NCBI RefSeq assembly: GCF_001316435.1
Contig: NZ_JXLL01000018.1
Span: 1 to 33,284 of the forward strand
DNA: 33,284 nt
Source: Caloranaerobacter sp. TR13
Lineage (GTDB): Bacteria > Bacillota > Clostridia > Tissierellales > Thermohalobacteraceae
Direction: 5' to 3'
Positions 17,286 through 24,864 of this stretch are shown piece after piece. The position numbers and the translations under genes are program-made. Positions within the stretch are counted from its first letter, which is position 1. Each line of letters opens with the position of its first letter. The notes under the pieces are model-generated. The model searched no databases and had not been told where the DNA came from. It saw only the letters and a program-made list of their open reading frames with translations.

Positions 17286-17308
17286 CGTCTTAAAGACGCT
17301 TATTTCTA
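17284..17308 (+). terminator. Weak terminator after the carD-like gene
   Basis: AGCGTCT and AGACGCT (17284-17300) form a tight hairpin overlapping the stop codon, followed by TATTTCT. The U-tract is poor. Confidence 0.5.
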
Positions 17309-17370
17309 TGAAAATAAATATGGAAACAATTAATGAACATGGAATTTGTTGAGAATAATTTAAATTTCTG

Positions 17371-17399
17371 TTGAAATGTATGTAACCAAGTTATAGAAT
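17371..17399 (+). promoter_or_regulatory. Candidate promoter of yacL
   Basis: TTGAAA (17371-17376) and TAGAAT (17394-17399), 17 bp apart, about 43 nt before the yacL start. Confidence 0.55.
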
Positions 17400-17441
17400 A
17401 TTCATAAATGGAGATAAATAAGAATAGGAGGTGATATGTTT

Positions 17442-18536
17442 ATGGTCCAGAAGATTATAAGAGTAGTATTAACGATTTTTAGTATGTTTTTAGGTTATGG
17501 AATGGTTAGTTTGTTATATTCTGTTGGAATTCTTAATTTTATAGATGATAATTTAAGATTGTATATTTATATTTCAACATCATTAGTATTTGGAATTATA
17601 TTTCATTTTGCTTTTCCTAAGCTTCTTTTTGCAGCAAGAAATATTGCAAATAGTGTTGAAGGTGAACTTCAGCAAGTTCCAGCAACAGATATAGTATTAG
17701 GTTCTATTGGCCTTATAGTTGGATTGATTATTGCTTATTTAAGTAGTCAGCCTTTTTTTAATTTAGGTATTCCTTATTTAGGAGTAGTAATATCAATATT
17801 ATTATATCTATTATTTGGTTATCTCGGGATAATAGTTCCAACAAAGAAGAGAGAAGACTTTTTTAGTATTTTAAATGTTTTTAAAAGGACAGGTAGTAAA
17901 GATAAAGCATTTAAAGGAACTAAAGTTCAGCCTAAAATATTAGATACTAGTGTAATAATTGATGGAAGGATAGCTGATATATGTAAAACTGGATTTATTG
18001 AAGGTCCTTTAGTGATTCCAGAGTTTGTTTTAGAAGAATTAAGACATATAGCAGATTCTTCAGATGGGCTTAAAAGAAATAGAGGTAGAAGGGGTCTAGA
18101 TATTCTAAATAAAATACAAAAAGAAATTGATATAGAAGTTATAATTTATGATAAAGATTTTGAGGACATTAATGAAGTTGACAGTAAATTATTAAAATTA
18201 GCTCAAATACTTAAAGGAAAGGTAGTTACTAATGATTTTAATTTAAATAAAGTTGCAGAGTTCCAAGGTGTTAATGTATTAAATATTAATGAACTTGCAA
18301 ATGCAGTAAAACCAGTAGTGCTTCCTGGAGAGGAAATGGTAGTTCAAGTAATAAAGGATGGAAAAGAATCAGGGCAAGGAGTGGCATATTTGGATGATGG
18401 AACTATGATTGTTGTAGATGGCGGTAAAAAGCATATAGGCGAGACTATTGGTGTTATGGTTACAAGTGTTTTACAAACTGCAGCTGGAAGAATGATATTT
18501 GCAAAGCCAAAATCAATGGTAGATAAAGCTGTTTAG
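17442..18536 (+). CDS. yacL: Membrane PIN/TRAM domain protein (YacL family)
   Basis: The 364-aa protein has four hydrophobic segments in its first about 130 residues, then a cytoplasmic PIN nuclease-like domain and a C-terminal TRAM domain ([18 protein letters not shown]..., about residues 290-350) expected to bind RNA. The PIN domain begins [15 protein letters not shown] with the acidic residues of the active site, and [15 protein letters not shown] and [12 protein letters not shown] supply the others. It is the homologue of B. subtilis YacL, in the same place before ispD; the cellular function is not established. ATG 17442 fits the TAGGAGGTG spacing (8 nt); ATG 17436 is only 2 nt from it. 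Confidence 0.9.
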   Translation: MVQKIIRVVLTIFSMFLGYGMVSLLYSVGILNFIDDNLRLYIYISTSLVFGIIFHFAFPKLLFAARNIANSVEGELQQVPATDIVLGSIGLIVGLIIAYLSSQPFFNLGIPYLGVVISILLYLLFGYLGIIVPTKKREDFFSILNVFKRTGSKDKAFKGTKVQPKILDTSVIIDGRIADICKTGFIEGPLVIPEFVLEELRHIADSSDGLKRNRGRRGLDILNKIQKEIDIEVIIYDKDFEDINEVDSKLLKLAQILKGKVVTNDFNLNKVAEFQGVNVLNINELANAVKPVVLPGEEMVVQVIKDGKESGQGVAYLDDGTMIVVDGGKKHIGETIGVMVTSVLQTAAGRMIFAKPKSMVDKAV

Positions 18537-18548
18537 TATTGATTATTT

Positions 18549-18572
18549 AAGCCCGACTTTAGTCGGGCTTTG
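18549..18572 (+). terminator. Terminator hairpin after yacL (left of repeat copy 2)
   Basis: A 9-bp stem AAGCCCGAC/GTCGGGCTT with loop TTTA (18549-18570). Its T-run is only three bases because the repeat begins immediately after it. A near-identical hairpin stands on the other side of the repeat. Confidence 0.75.
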
Positions 18573-18826
18573 AGCTTGTTGACAAAGTTAATTTTTTTAA
18601 AAATATATGAAAATATAAGCGAATGCTTGAAAGAATTTAATTAAAAAACTAGGTGAAAATTTTGAAGAAAATCCGTAGGCTTAGCAGGATGCTAAGCCAG
18701 CATCCTACAAGACAGGACGTCTTGATTAGGTGCGTTAGGATTTTCTAAAAATTTAAGCCTTAAGTTTTTTCTAAATTCTTTCGCATGAGTGTTATTTTCA
18801 TAAATATTTTATTTTGTCTACAGTTT
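18573..18826 (+). mobile_element. Structured palindromic repeat, copy 2 (MITE-like)
   Basis: This is the same element as at 8.1 kb, inverted relative to it. Its ends are TGTTGACAAA (18577-18586) and TTTGTCTACA (18813-18822), differing by one base in the palindrome. The conserved core (about 18671-18742) contains the hairpin GGCTTAGC-AGGAT-GCTAAGCC and a second hairpin built on CAAGAC-AGGAC-GTCTTG. Outer arms pair, for example GAAAGAATTTA (18629-18639) with TAAATTCTTTC (18772-18782). It has no coding capacity. It is flanked by two near-identical terminator hairpins and fills most of the gap between yacL and ispD (18537-18968). Confidence 0.8.
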
Positions 18827-18828
18827 GA

Positions 18829-18852
18829 AAGCCCAGCTTTAGTTGGGCTTTT
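18829..18852 (+). terminator. Second terminator hairpin, right of repeat copy 2
   Basis: AAGCCCAGC/GTTGGGCTT with loop TTTA (18829-18850), followed by TT. It matches the hairpin left of the repeat at 20 of 23 positions, including the loop. Confidence 0.65.
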
Positions 18853-18853
18853 G

Positions 18854-18862
18854 TGTTATAAT
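18854..18862 (+). promoter_or_regulatory. Extended -10 promoter element for ispD
   Basis: TGTTATAAT is a perfect extended -10 without a clear -35, about 100 nt before ispD and just after the second terminator hairpin. Confidence 0.45.
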
Positions 18863-18918
18863 TGTTCTAGTAAAAATTAAGTATTTCTTATTTTGTAATC
18901 TGTATTCTAATTCCTGCA

Positions 18919-18936
18919 CTCTGTTCCCTGTGCTCT
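18919..18936 (+). repeat. Pyrimidine-rich 18-mer, copy A
   Basis: CTCTGTTCCCTGTGCTCT matches the reverse complement of 27324-27341 at 16 of 18 positions. The surrounding stretch (about 18895-18945) is low-complexity CT-rich sequence unlike the AT-rich background. Confidence 0.5.
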
Positions 18937-18968
18937 ACCCCCTAGTAAATTAAAAGCGAGGTGTCATA

Positions 18969-19667
18969 ATGAGTTATTTAGGCAAATATATTTCTGTTAT
19001 AGTACCAGCAGCAGGTATGGGTAAAAGAATGAATAGTAAAATCAACAAACAGTTTATAAAGATAAAAGATGTTCCTGTATTGGCTCGTACTTTAATAGAG
19101 TTTAATAATTGTGATTATATAGATGAAATTATAGTAGTTACTAGGTATGATGAAATTGATTTTTGCAAAAAAGAAATTATTGAAAAATATGAATTATATA
19201 AAGTCAAAAACGTAATTCAAGGGGGAAGAGAAAGACAGGATTCTGTGTATAACGGTCTTAAGGAAGTGGATAAAAAGAGTGATATTGTTTTAATACATGA
19301 TGGAGCAAGACCATTTATAAAGAAAGAGATTATAGAAGAAAATATAAAACTTACGCTTGAATATGGGGCTTGTGTAACAGGAGTTCCTGTAAAGGATACT
19401 ATCAAGAAAGTTGATTTAAATGGTGAAGTAGTAGATACACCAAATAGAAAAGAACTATGGGCAATTCAGACTCCTCAAACATTTAAATATGATTTGGTGC
19501 TTAAAGCATATGAAAAAGCTCAATTAGATAATTTTCTAGGCACAGATGACAGTATGTTAGTAGAGAGAATAGGACACAAAGTTAAAATTGTTATGGGTGA
19601 TTACAGAAATATTAAAATAACTACTCCTGAAGATTTAATGATAGCTGAGGCTTTAGTTAATAGATAA
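18969..19667 (+). CDS. ispD: 2-C-methyl-D-erythritol 4-phosphate cytidylyltransferase
   Basis: IspD joins CTP to MEP, the third step of the methylerythritol phosphate isoprenoid pathway. The 232-aa protein shows the nucleotidyltransferase loop [10 protein letters not shown] (about residues 12-21), the conserved lysine in NKQFIKI, the HDGARPF motif, and the C-terminal KITTPEDL signature. A GCGAGGTG site precedes ATG 18969. ispF follows after 14 nt and supplies a later step of the same pathway; IspE is not in the window. Confidence 0.96.
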   Translation: MSYLGKYISVIVPAAGMGKRMNSKINKQFIKIKDVPVLARTLIEFNNCDYIDEIIVVTRYDEIDFCKKEIIEKYELYKVKNVIQGGRERQDSVYNGLKEVDKKSDIVLIHDGARPFIKKEIIEENIKLTLEYGACVTGVPVKDTIKKVDLNGEVVDTPNRKELWAIQTPQTFKYDLVLKAYEKAQLDNFLGTDDSMLVERIGHKVKIVMGDYRNIKITTPEDLMIAEALVNR

Positions 19668-19681
19668 AGGAGGATAGAAAT

Positions 19682-20155
19682 ATGAGGATAGGAATAGGTT
19701 ATGATGTACATAGATTAGTAGAAGGAAGAAAACTAATTTTAGGTGGAGTTCAGATAAAACATGATAAAGGTTTATTAGGGCATTCTGATGCTGATGTGCT
19801 TGTGCATGCTATTATGGACAGTATGCTTGGAGCTTTGGCGCTAGGAGATATAGGTAAACATTTCCCAGATACTGATATTAAATATAAAGGGATTTCAAGT
19901 ATGGAATTATTACGTAAAGTTAATGAATTAATATATAGTAGGGGTTATAAAGTGAATAATATAGACAGTATTATTGTTGCACAAGAACCTAAAATAGCTC
20001 CATATATAGAGGAAATGAGAAACAATATATCGAATATACTTAATATACCAGTAGACGATATCAGTGTAAAGGCGACAACTACTGAAAGACTTGGTTTTGA
20101 GGGGAGGAAAGAAGGGATTTCAGCACATTCTGTTTGTACTTTGTGTAAAAAATAA
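19682..20155 (+). CDS. ispF: 2-C-methyl-D-erythritol 2,4-cyclodiphosphate synthase
   Basis: IspF cyclises CDP-ME 2-phosphate to MEcPP. The 157-aa trimeric enzyme has the metal ligands in GYDVHRL (Asp8, His10), the motif [18 protein letters not shown], the substrate loop [11 protein letters not shown], and the C-terminal [12 protein letters not shown] patch. It is normal in length. An AAAGGAGGAT site lies upstream, and it is clearly co-transcribed with ispD. The ABC transporter genes start 13 nt later and may share the transcript. Confidence 0.97.
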   Translation: MRIGIGYDVHRLVEGRKLILGGVQIKHDKGLLGHSDADVLVHAIMDSMLGALALGDIGKHFPDTDIKYKGISSMELLRKVNELIYSRGYKVNNIDSIIVAQEPKIAPYIEEMRNNISNILNIPVDDISVKATTTERLGFEGRKEGISAHSVCTLCKK

Positions 20156-20168
20156 TGGGGGGATATGA

Positions 20169-20897
20169 TTGATAGAAATTCTGAACTTAGGAAAGAAATT
20201 TAAAGATGTTGAAGCTGTAAAAGGTATATCTTTTAATGTGAATAGGGGAGAAGTTTTTGGTTTACTAGGTGAGAATGGAGCGGGTAAGACTACTACATTA
20301 AGGCTATTAGCGACAATACTTAAACCCACATTTGGTACAGCTAGACTAAATGGTTATGATATTATTGATGACCCGGAAGGTGCAAGAAGTCAGATAGGAA
20401 TACTTTTTGGTGGAGAAACAGGGCTTTATGACAGATTGACAGCCAGGGAGAATATAGAATACTTTGGATTGCTTAATGGTATGGACAAAAGAAAAATTGA
20501 AAGAAGGATTGAGTTTTTAGCAAAAAAACTTGGGATGCAAGAATATATTGATAGAAGAGTAGGTAAATTTTCAAAAGGGATGAAGCAGAAAGTAGCAATT
20601 GCTAGAAGTATAGTACATGACCCAGACATAATGCTTTTTGATGAACCTACAGCCGGTTTGGATGTAACTGCTGTTAATATGGTACATGAATTTATACTAG
20701 ACTTAAAGCAACAAGGAAAAACTATTATTTTTTCAAGTCATTCTATGAAGGAAGTTGAAAAACTTTGTGATACAGTAGGTATAATTCATAAAGGTAAGAT
20801 AGTAGAGATATCATCATTAGCTTCATTGGCACAAAAATATGACAATATGGATTTAGAGGATATTTTCATTAGGTTAGTGGGGGATAATAATGTTTAA
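20169..20897 (+). CDS. ABC transporter ATPase, NatA-like
   Basis: The 242-aa ATPase has Walker A GENGAGKT (34-41), signature FSKGMKQK, Walker B DIMLFDEPTAGLD, and the H-loop FSSHSM. It powers the permease encoded by the next gene, with which it overlaps by 8 bp. It resembles NatA of Na+ exporters, but ABC-2 exporters of this type handle diverse substrates, so the cargo is uncertain. TTG 20169 is chosen as the start since GGGGGG ends 6 nt before it; an ATG at 20165 is in another frame and stops early. Confidence 0.9.
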   Translation: MIEILNLGKKFKDVEAVKGISFNVNRGEVFGLLGENGAGKTTTLRLLATILKPTFGTARLNGYDIIDDPEGARSQIGILFGGETGLYDRLTARENIEYFGLLNGMDKRKIERRIEFLAKKLGMQEYIDRRVGKFSKGMKQKVAIARSIVHDPDIMLFDEPTAGLDVTAVNMVHEFILDLKQQGKTIIFSSHSMKEVEKLCDTVGIIHKGKIVEISSLASLAQKYDNMDLEDIFIRLVGDNNV

Positions 20898-22062
20898 ATA
20901 TATTTGGATAGTATTTAAAAAGGAGATAAAGGATACATTTAGAGATAGAAAGACTATATTTACTAGTATTATAATACCAATACTGATATTTCCTATTTTA
21001 AGTTTAGCAATAGGCAGTGGAGTTTCTGATATTATTGAGGAGGACACAAAACCAATTAATATAGCTGTTATTTCAAAGAACGATAATGAACTTTTGAAAT
21101 ACTTAACTACACATAAAGGGATAAATATTGTAAGTACAGACAATCCCGAAAAATTTCTAGAAAAACTTGAAGTTAAGGCTATAGTAAAAATTGATAAATA
21201 TTTTGATGAAAAAGTAAAAAATGGTCAATTTGGTACAGTTGAAATAATTTATGATGAATCTAGTCAAAAATCTTCGATGGCGTATCCTAGATTAAAATCA
21301 ATAGTTAATGATTATTCTAATATTGTTATATCTAAAAGATTAAAAAAATTAGGAACAGATAATAATATACTTAAGGTGGTTGATATTAAAGCTATATCTG
21401 TAGCTAAAGAAGGTGGATTTGGCATTATTATGTTTTCTATGATGCTTCCGATGTTTCTTACTATATGGTCTGCAGTTGGTGGTATACCTGCAGCTACTGA
21501 TTTAGGCGCAGGAGAAAAGGAAAGACAGACACTTGAACCTCTTTTAACAACTAGAATAAACAGAATTTCATTATTGATAGGTAAATATTTTACAGTTGTT
21601 GTTGCTGGAATTATAGCTACTTTAGCATCTTTGACAGGTTTTATTATAGCAACTAAATTGAATCCAGATTTATTTGGAACTATAAGTAACCTTCCTATAA
21701 ATACAATTTTAATTATAGGGTTATTCTGCATAGGGTTAACTTTAACATTTAGTAGTTTAGAGTTAGCAGTAAGTTTTTACGCAAGAAACTTTAAAGAGGC
21801 TCAGACATATTTGACACCAATAACAATTATAATGCTTATACCGGCTTATTTGACTATGTATTTAGATGGAAAAGCAATACCAAAAGTTTATTTTCATATT
21901 CCAATAATCAATGTAATTTCAATTATCAAAGAGGCCTTAGTTTCCATATATAATCCAGCGCATATAGGTATAGTTTTAATTTGGATGATAGTCTATATAT
22001 CTATAGCATTAACAGTAACAGTAAAACTGTTTAACAAAGAAACTGTAATTTTTAGAAACTAA
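20890..22062 (+). CDS. ABC-2 type permease, NatB-like
   Basis: The 390-aa membrane protein has one hydrophobic segment near the N-terminus (about residues 21-41), a large extracellular domain (about 45-175), and five further hydrophobic segments in the C-terminal half. The cytoplasmic loop GAGEKERQTLEPLLTT before the second segment is the hallmark of NatB/ABC-2 permeases. Its ATG lies inside the end of the ATPase gene, so translation is coupled. Sodium export is the best-known function of this pair, but this is family knowledge and not shown by the sequence. No terminator is visible before the proS leader. Confidence 0.88.
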   Translation: MFKYIWIVFKKEIKDTFRDRKTIFTSIIIPILIFPILSLAIGSGVSDIIEEDTKPINIAVISKNDNELLKYLTTHKGINIVSTDNPEKFLEKLEVKAIVKIDKYFDEKVKNGQFGTVEIIYDESSQKSSMAYPRLKSIVNDYSNIVISKRLKKLGTDNNILKVVDIKAISVAKEGGFGIIMFSMMLPMFLTIWSAVGGIPAATDLGAGEKERQTLEPLLTTRINRISLLIGKYFTVVVAGIIATLASLTGFIIATKLNPDLFGTISNLPINTILIIGLFCIGLTLTFSSLELAVSFYARNFKEAQTYLTPITIIMLIPAYLTMYLDGKAIPKVYFHIPIINVISIIKEALVSIYNPAHIGIVLIWMIVYISIALTVTVKLFNKETVIFRN

Positions 22063-22091
22063 TTGACAAATATTAAGATTTTTAGTATTAT
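22063..22091 (+). promoter_or_regulatory. Promoter of the proS leader
   Basis: TTGACA (22063-22068) and TATTAT (22086-22091) with a 17-bp spacer, starting at the permease stop codon. Confidence 0.7.
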
Positions 22092-22114
22092 AAATTTCAA
22101 AATCAATAGTATTA

Positions 22115-22342
22115 GCGAAGAGGGGAAATAGTAGATAATCAAGGTCTACAGAGAGGAAATCCTTGGCTGAGAGGTTTCTGACCCACTGTTTATCGAACCC
22201 GTCCCTGAGCTTCTAGACTGAAATCAGTAGGTCTAGACGGTTAATACCGTTAGCTATTAAGAGAGGGCTAAGTTTCTTAGCCAATTAGGGTGGTAACGCG
22301 GATAACCTTCGTCCCTAGCATTATAGGGGTGAGGGTTTTTTT
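22115..22342 (+). promoter_or_regulatory. T-box leader, proline-specific, controlling proS
   Basis: The leader has Stem I with AGAGAGG, and a specifier loop reading CGAA-CCC-G with codon CCC (Pro) at 22198-22200. A Stem III-like hairpin GGCTAAG-TTT-CTTAGCC lies at 22266-22282. The T-box sequence AGGGTGGTAACGCG is at 22287-22300, and a terminator stem (about 22304-22335) is followed by TTTTTTT. The acceptor-pairing bases TGGT fit an ACCA 3' end, the usual discriminator A of bacterial tRNA-Pro. Uncharged tRNA-Pro would pair at both sites and stabilise the antiterminator. The gene-free stretch 22063-22376 is fully explained by this leader and its promoter. Confidence 0.93.
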
Positions 22343-22376
22343 GATTTAGAAAAATAATAAGAAAGGAGCAGATACT

Positions 22377-24101
22377 ATGAGAATGTCAAGGATGTATATG
22401 CCAACACTTAGAGAAGTACCTTCAGAAGCAGAAATTCCAAGTCATCAGCTTCTGTTAAGAGCAGGTATGATAAGAAAATTAGTTTCAGGAGTTTATTCTT
22501 TCTTGCCTCTTGGATACAGAGTAATGAGAAAAATCGAGCAAATAGTAAGAGAAGAGATGGATGCATCAGGGGCACAAGAAGTACTTATGTCAGCTATACA
22601 GCCTGCTGAAATATGGCAGGAAAGTGGGCGTTGGTATGAATTTGGGCCAGAAATGTTTAGACTTAAAGACAGACATGAAAGAGAATTTTGTTTAGGACCT
22701 ACACATGAAGAATATTTTACAGACCTTATAAGGAATGAGATAAAGTCATATAAGCAATTACCTTTAAATATTTATCAGATACAAACTAAGTATAGAGATG
22801 AAAAAAGACCTAGATTCGGCTTAATGAGAAGTAGAGAGTTCTTAATGAAAGATGCTTATAGTTTTGATAAAGACGAAGAAGGTATGAAAAAATCTTACGA
22901 AATAATGTGGAAAGCCTATGAGAAGATATTTACTAGATGTGGACTTAAGTTTAAAGTAGTTGAAGGTGATTCAGGTGCAATGGGTGGAAGTGATTCCCAT
23001 GAATTTATGGCTATGTCTGATGTTGGAGAGAGTCAAATAGCTTATTGTGAAAAATGTGATTATGCAGCTACAGACGAAAAGGCACAATGTATATATAATT
23101 TAAATGTAGATGAAAGTACTGAATTAAAAACTAAAAAAGTCCATACTCCAGAGATTAAAACGATTGAACAATTAGTAGATTTTTTCAACGTTCCAGCAGA
23201 TAAATTCGTAAAAACATTAATCTATAAAATAAAGGATGAAATAGTGGCAGTACTAGTACCAGGTAATAGAGAAGTTAATGAAGTTAAACTATGCAATCTA
23301 TTTGGTGTAAGAGAACATGAATTAGAGATGGCAAATGAAGAAATTGTTAAGGAAGTTACAGGAGCTGAGGTAGGTTTTGCAGGACCTATTAGAATAAGTG
23401 ACAAAGTTAAGTTAATAGTAGACTCTAGAGTAGCTAAAATGAAAAACTTTATTGTAGGAGCTAATGAAACAGACTATCATATTAAGAATGTAAACTATGG
23501 TAGAGATTTTGAAGGACAAATTGTTGAAGATTTATTATTAGTAGAAGAAGGAGATTTATGTCCAAAGTGTGGAGAACCATTGAAGATAGCTAGAGGAATA
23601 GAAGTGGGTAATATATTCCAATTAGGAACTAAGTATAGTGAGAGCTTAAATGCTACATTCTTGGATGAGAATGGCAAGGAGAGACATTTTGTTATGGGGT
23701 CATATGGTATTGGTGTTTCAAGAACAATGGCTGCCATAATTGAGCAAAATCATGATGAAAAAGGTATAATATGGCCTTTGTCAGTAGCACCATATCATGT
23801 AATAATAACTATAGTTAGCACTAAGAAAGAGGAACAAGTAAACCTAGGCGAAAAATTATATAAAGAATTAATGGATAAAGGAATTGAAGTGTTATTAGAT
23901 GATAGAAATGAAAGACCAGGAGTTAAGTTTAATGATGCAGATCTAATTGGTATACCTATAAGAATAACAGTAGGAAGAAAGGCAAGTGAAAACATAGTAG
24001 AATTTGTATTAAGAGGTACAGGTGAAAAAATAGAAATTTCATCTGATGAAGTTTATGAAAGAATAAAAGATGAATTTGAAAGACAAGGATTAAGGATATA
24101 A
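22377..24101 (+). CDS. proS: Prolyl-tRNA synthetase
   Basis: ProRS charges tRNA-Pro with proline. The 574-aa bacterial-type enzyme has class II motif 1 near the N-terminus, the motif 2 region [20 protein letters not shown], and the [12 protein letters not shown] segment. An inserted editing domain occupies about residues 225-400 (removes misacylated alanine), then motif 3 [13 protein letters not shown], and a C-terminal anticodon-binding domain. ATG 22377 follows GAAAGGAG by 8 nt. Regulation is by the T-box directly upstream. A GC-rich hairpin follows, but without a U-run. Confidence 0.97.
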   Translation: MRMSRMYMPTLREVPSEAEIPSHQLLLRAGMIRKLVSGVYSFLPLGYRVMRKIEQIVREEMDASGAQEVLMSAIQPAEIWQESGRWYEFGPEMFRLKDRHEREFCLGPTHEEYFTDLIRNEIKSYKQLPLNIYQIQTKYRDEKRPRFGLMRSREFLMKDAYSFDKDEEGMKKSYEIMWKAYEKIFTRCGLKFKVVEGDSGAMGGSDSHEFMAMSDVGESQIAYCEKCDYAATDEKAQCIYNLNVDESTELKTKKVHTPEIKTIEQLVDFFNVPADKFVKTLIYKIKDEIVAVLVPGNREVNEVKLCNLFGVREHELEMANEEIVKEVTGAEVGFAGPIRISDKVKLIVDSRVAKMKNFIVGANETDYHIKNVNYGRDFEGQIVEDLLLVEEGDLCPKCGEPLKIARGIEVGNIFQLGTKYSESLNATFLDENGKERHFVMGSYGIGVSRTMAAIIEQNHDEKGIIWPLSVAPYHVIITIVSTKKEEQVNLGEKLYKELMDKGIEVLLDDRNERPGVKFNDADLIGIPIRITVGRKASENIVEFVLRGTGEKIEISSDEVYERIKDEFERQGLRI

Positions 24102-24104
24102 TTT

Positions 24105-24125
24105 GAGGCGGTCATTGACCGCCTT
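24105..24125. other. Hairpin after proS without a U-run
   Basis: AGGCGGTC-ATT-GACCGCCT forms an 8-bp GC-rich stem, but TAAAAATT follows on the plus strand, so it is a poor terminator there. On the minus strand it stands 6 nt beyond the stop of the 39-codon frame, followed by CAAATTATAT, also weak. It may protect 3' ends. Confidence 0.5.
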
Positions 24126-24130
24126 AAAAA

Positions 24131-24250
24131 TTACGGATGAACAATGGATCTTATTTTATCCCTTTCAATTTCAATTATTTGATACATATTTAGTTTTAAG
24201 TTTCTTTTTAACTTAGTATTATTGAATAAGTTCTTTAAAAATGAAAACAT
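24131..24250 (-). CDS. Possible 39-aa small protein on the minus strand
   Basis: An ATG at 24250 (minus strand) follows GGAAGGTGAT with ideal spacing and opens a 39-codon frame. It begins MFSFLKNLFNNTKLKRN, an amphipathic and very basic stretch, and continues with MYQIIEIERDKIRSIVHP. It ends just before the hairpin that follows proS. Only the ribosome binding site and the position support it; I find no clear promoter and do not recognise the sequence. If real, it is convergent with proS. Confidence 0.4.
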   Translation of the reverse strand: MFSFLKNLFNNTKLKRNLKLNMYQIIEIERDKIRSIVHP

Positions 24251-24381
24251 ATCTATCACCTTCCATCTTAACTTATAGCCTCAATATATTTATGCATAAA
24301 CTTTTACATAGTTGAACTTTATTAAGAAAATTTAAATTAATTAAGGGACAGTAGATTTTTAGCTATTTACAATTTGAAATT

Positions 24382-24618
24382 AGACTGTAGACAAAATGAA
24401 ACTATAATGATTGAAAAAATAAAAGCGAATAATTACAAAGCTTTAGTAAAGAAAACTTGATAAATAATTTCAGAAAAATCCGTAGGCTTAGCAGGACGCT
24501 AAGCCAGCATCCTACAAGACAGGACGTCTTGATTAGGTGCGTTAGGATTTTTCAAAATTATGAATCTTAGTTTTCTCTAAAGATTTGTCTATGAGCGTTA
24601 TTTTTTCAATTCATTAAG
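24382..24618 (+). mobile_element. Structured palindromic repeat, copy 3 (divergent, right end degenerate)
   Basis: The core at about 24478-24549 is nearly identical to that of copies 1 and 2, including GGCTTAGC-AGGAC-GCTAAGCC and CAAGAC-AGGAC-GTCTTG. The arms differ strongly from the other copies but still pair with each other, for example ACAAAGCTTTAG (24435-24446) with CTAAAGATTTGT (24577-24588), 11 of 12 positions. The left end has TGTAGACAAA (24386-24395); the matching right end is missing, since the similarity stops near TTCAATTCATT. It is non-coding. Apart from this repeat and the terminator behind it, I see nothing definite in 24251-24712. Confidence 0.78.
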
Positions 24619-24621
24619 CTC

Positions 24622-24646
24622 AAATGCGACTTTGTCGCATTTTTTG
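24622..24646 (+). terminator. Terminator right of repeat copy 3
   Basis: A 9-bp stem AAATGCGAC/GTCGCATTT with loop TTT (24622-24642) runs into TTTT. It is the first good terminator downstream of proS, so the proS transcript may include the repeat. Confidence 0.8.
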
Positions 24647-24712
24647 TATATGAGAATCTTTTTTGCAAAGAATAATCTTAAAGTTTAATTTAAGCAAATT
24701 TAGGAGGGTTTT

Positions 24713-24838
24713 ATGGATAAAAAAGATAATCGAAATAAATTTAATGTTGGAAGGTTTAGCTTTTTATCAGCTGGTTGGTGGATAGTACATATATTGTTAT
24801 TGATTCTTGTATTCTTTCTTTTGACCAGAATAATTTAG
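24713..24838 (+). CDS. 41-aa single-pass membrane peptide
   Basis: ATG 24713 follows TAGGAGGG by about 5 nt. The frame encodes a charged N-terminal part (MDKKDNRNKFNVGRF), then FLSAGWWIVH, and one long hydrophobic segment of about 20 residues ending TRII. It would be a small inner-membrane protein with the N-terminus inside. The next gene (exported DUF1002 protein) starts 26 nt after its stop, so the two probably form one operon. I do not recognise the family; the SAGWWIVH patch looks like a conserved signature that could be searched. Confidence 0.65.
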   Translation: MDKKDNRNKFNVGRFSFLSAGWWIVHILLLILVFFLLTRII

Positions 24839-24864
24839 AAATCCTGCATTGGAGGGGATTGTTT

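Noticed and set aside
21312-21731. 139-codon minus-strand frame inside the ABC permease gene
   Set aside because: It has no ribosome binding site and lies opposite conserved permease motifs. The same applies to the long antisense frames at 10053-10514 and 11604-11966.
8097-24618. CRISPR array or tRNA-like gene in the repeated core
   Set aside because: The copies are 6-10 kb apart and not in a spaced array. The Y-shaped fold lacks a T-arm, an anticodon arm and a CCA acceptor.
24775-24864. Earlier TTG start extending the DUF1002 gene by 30 codons
   Set aside because: It has no ribosome binding site, would run through the 41-aa gene in another frame and would bury the signal peptide. ATG 24865 has an ideal GGAGGGG.
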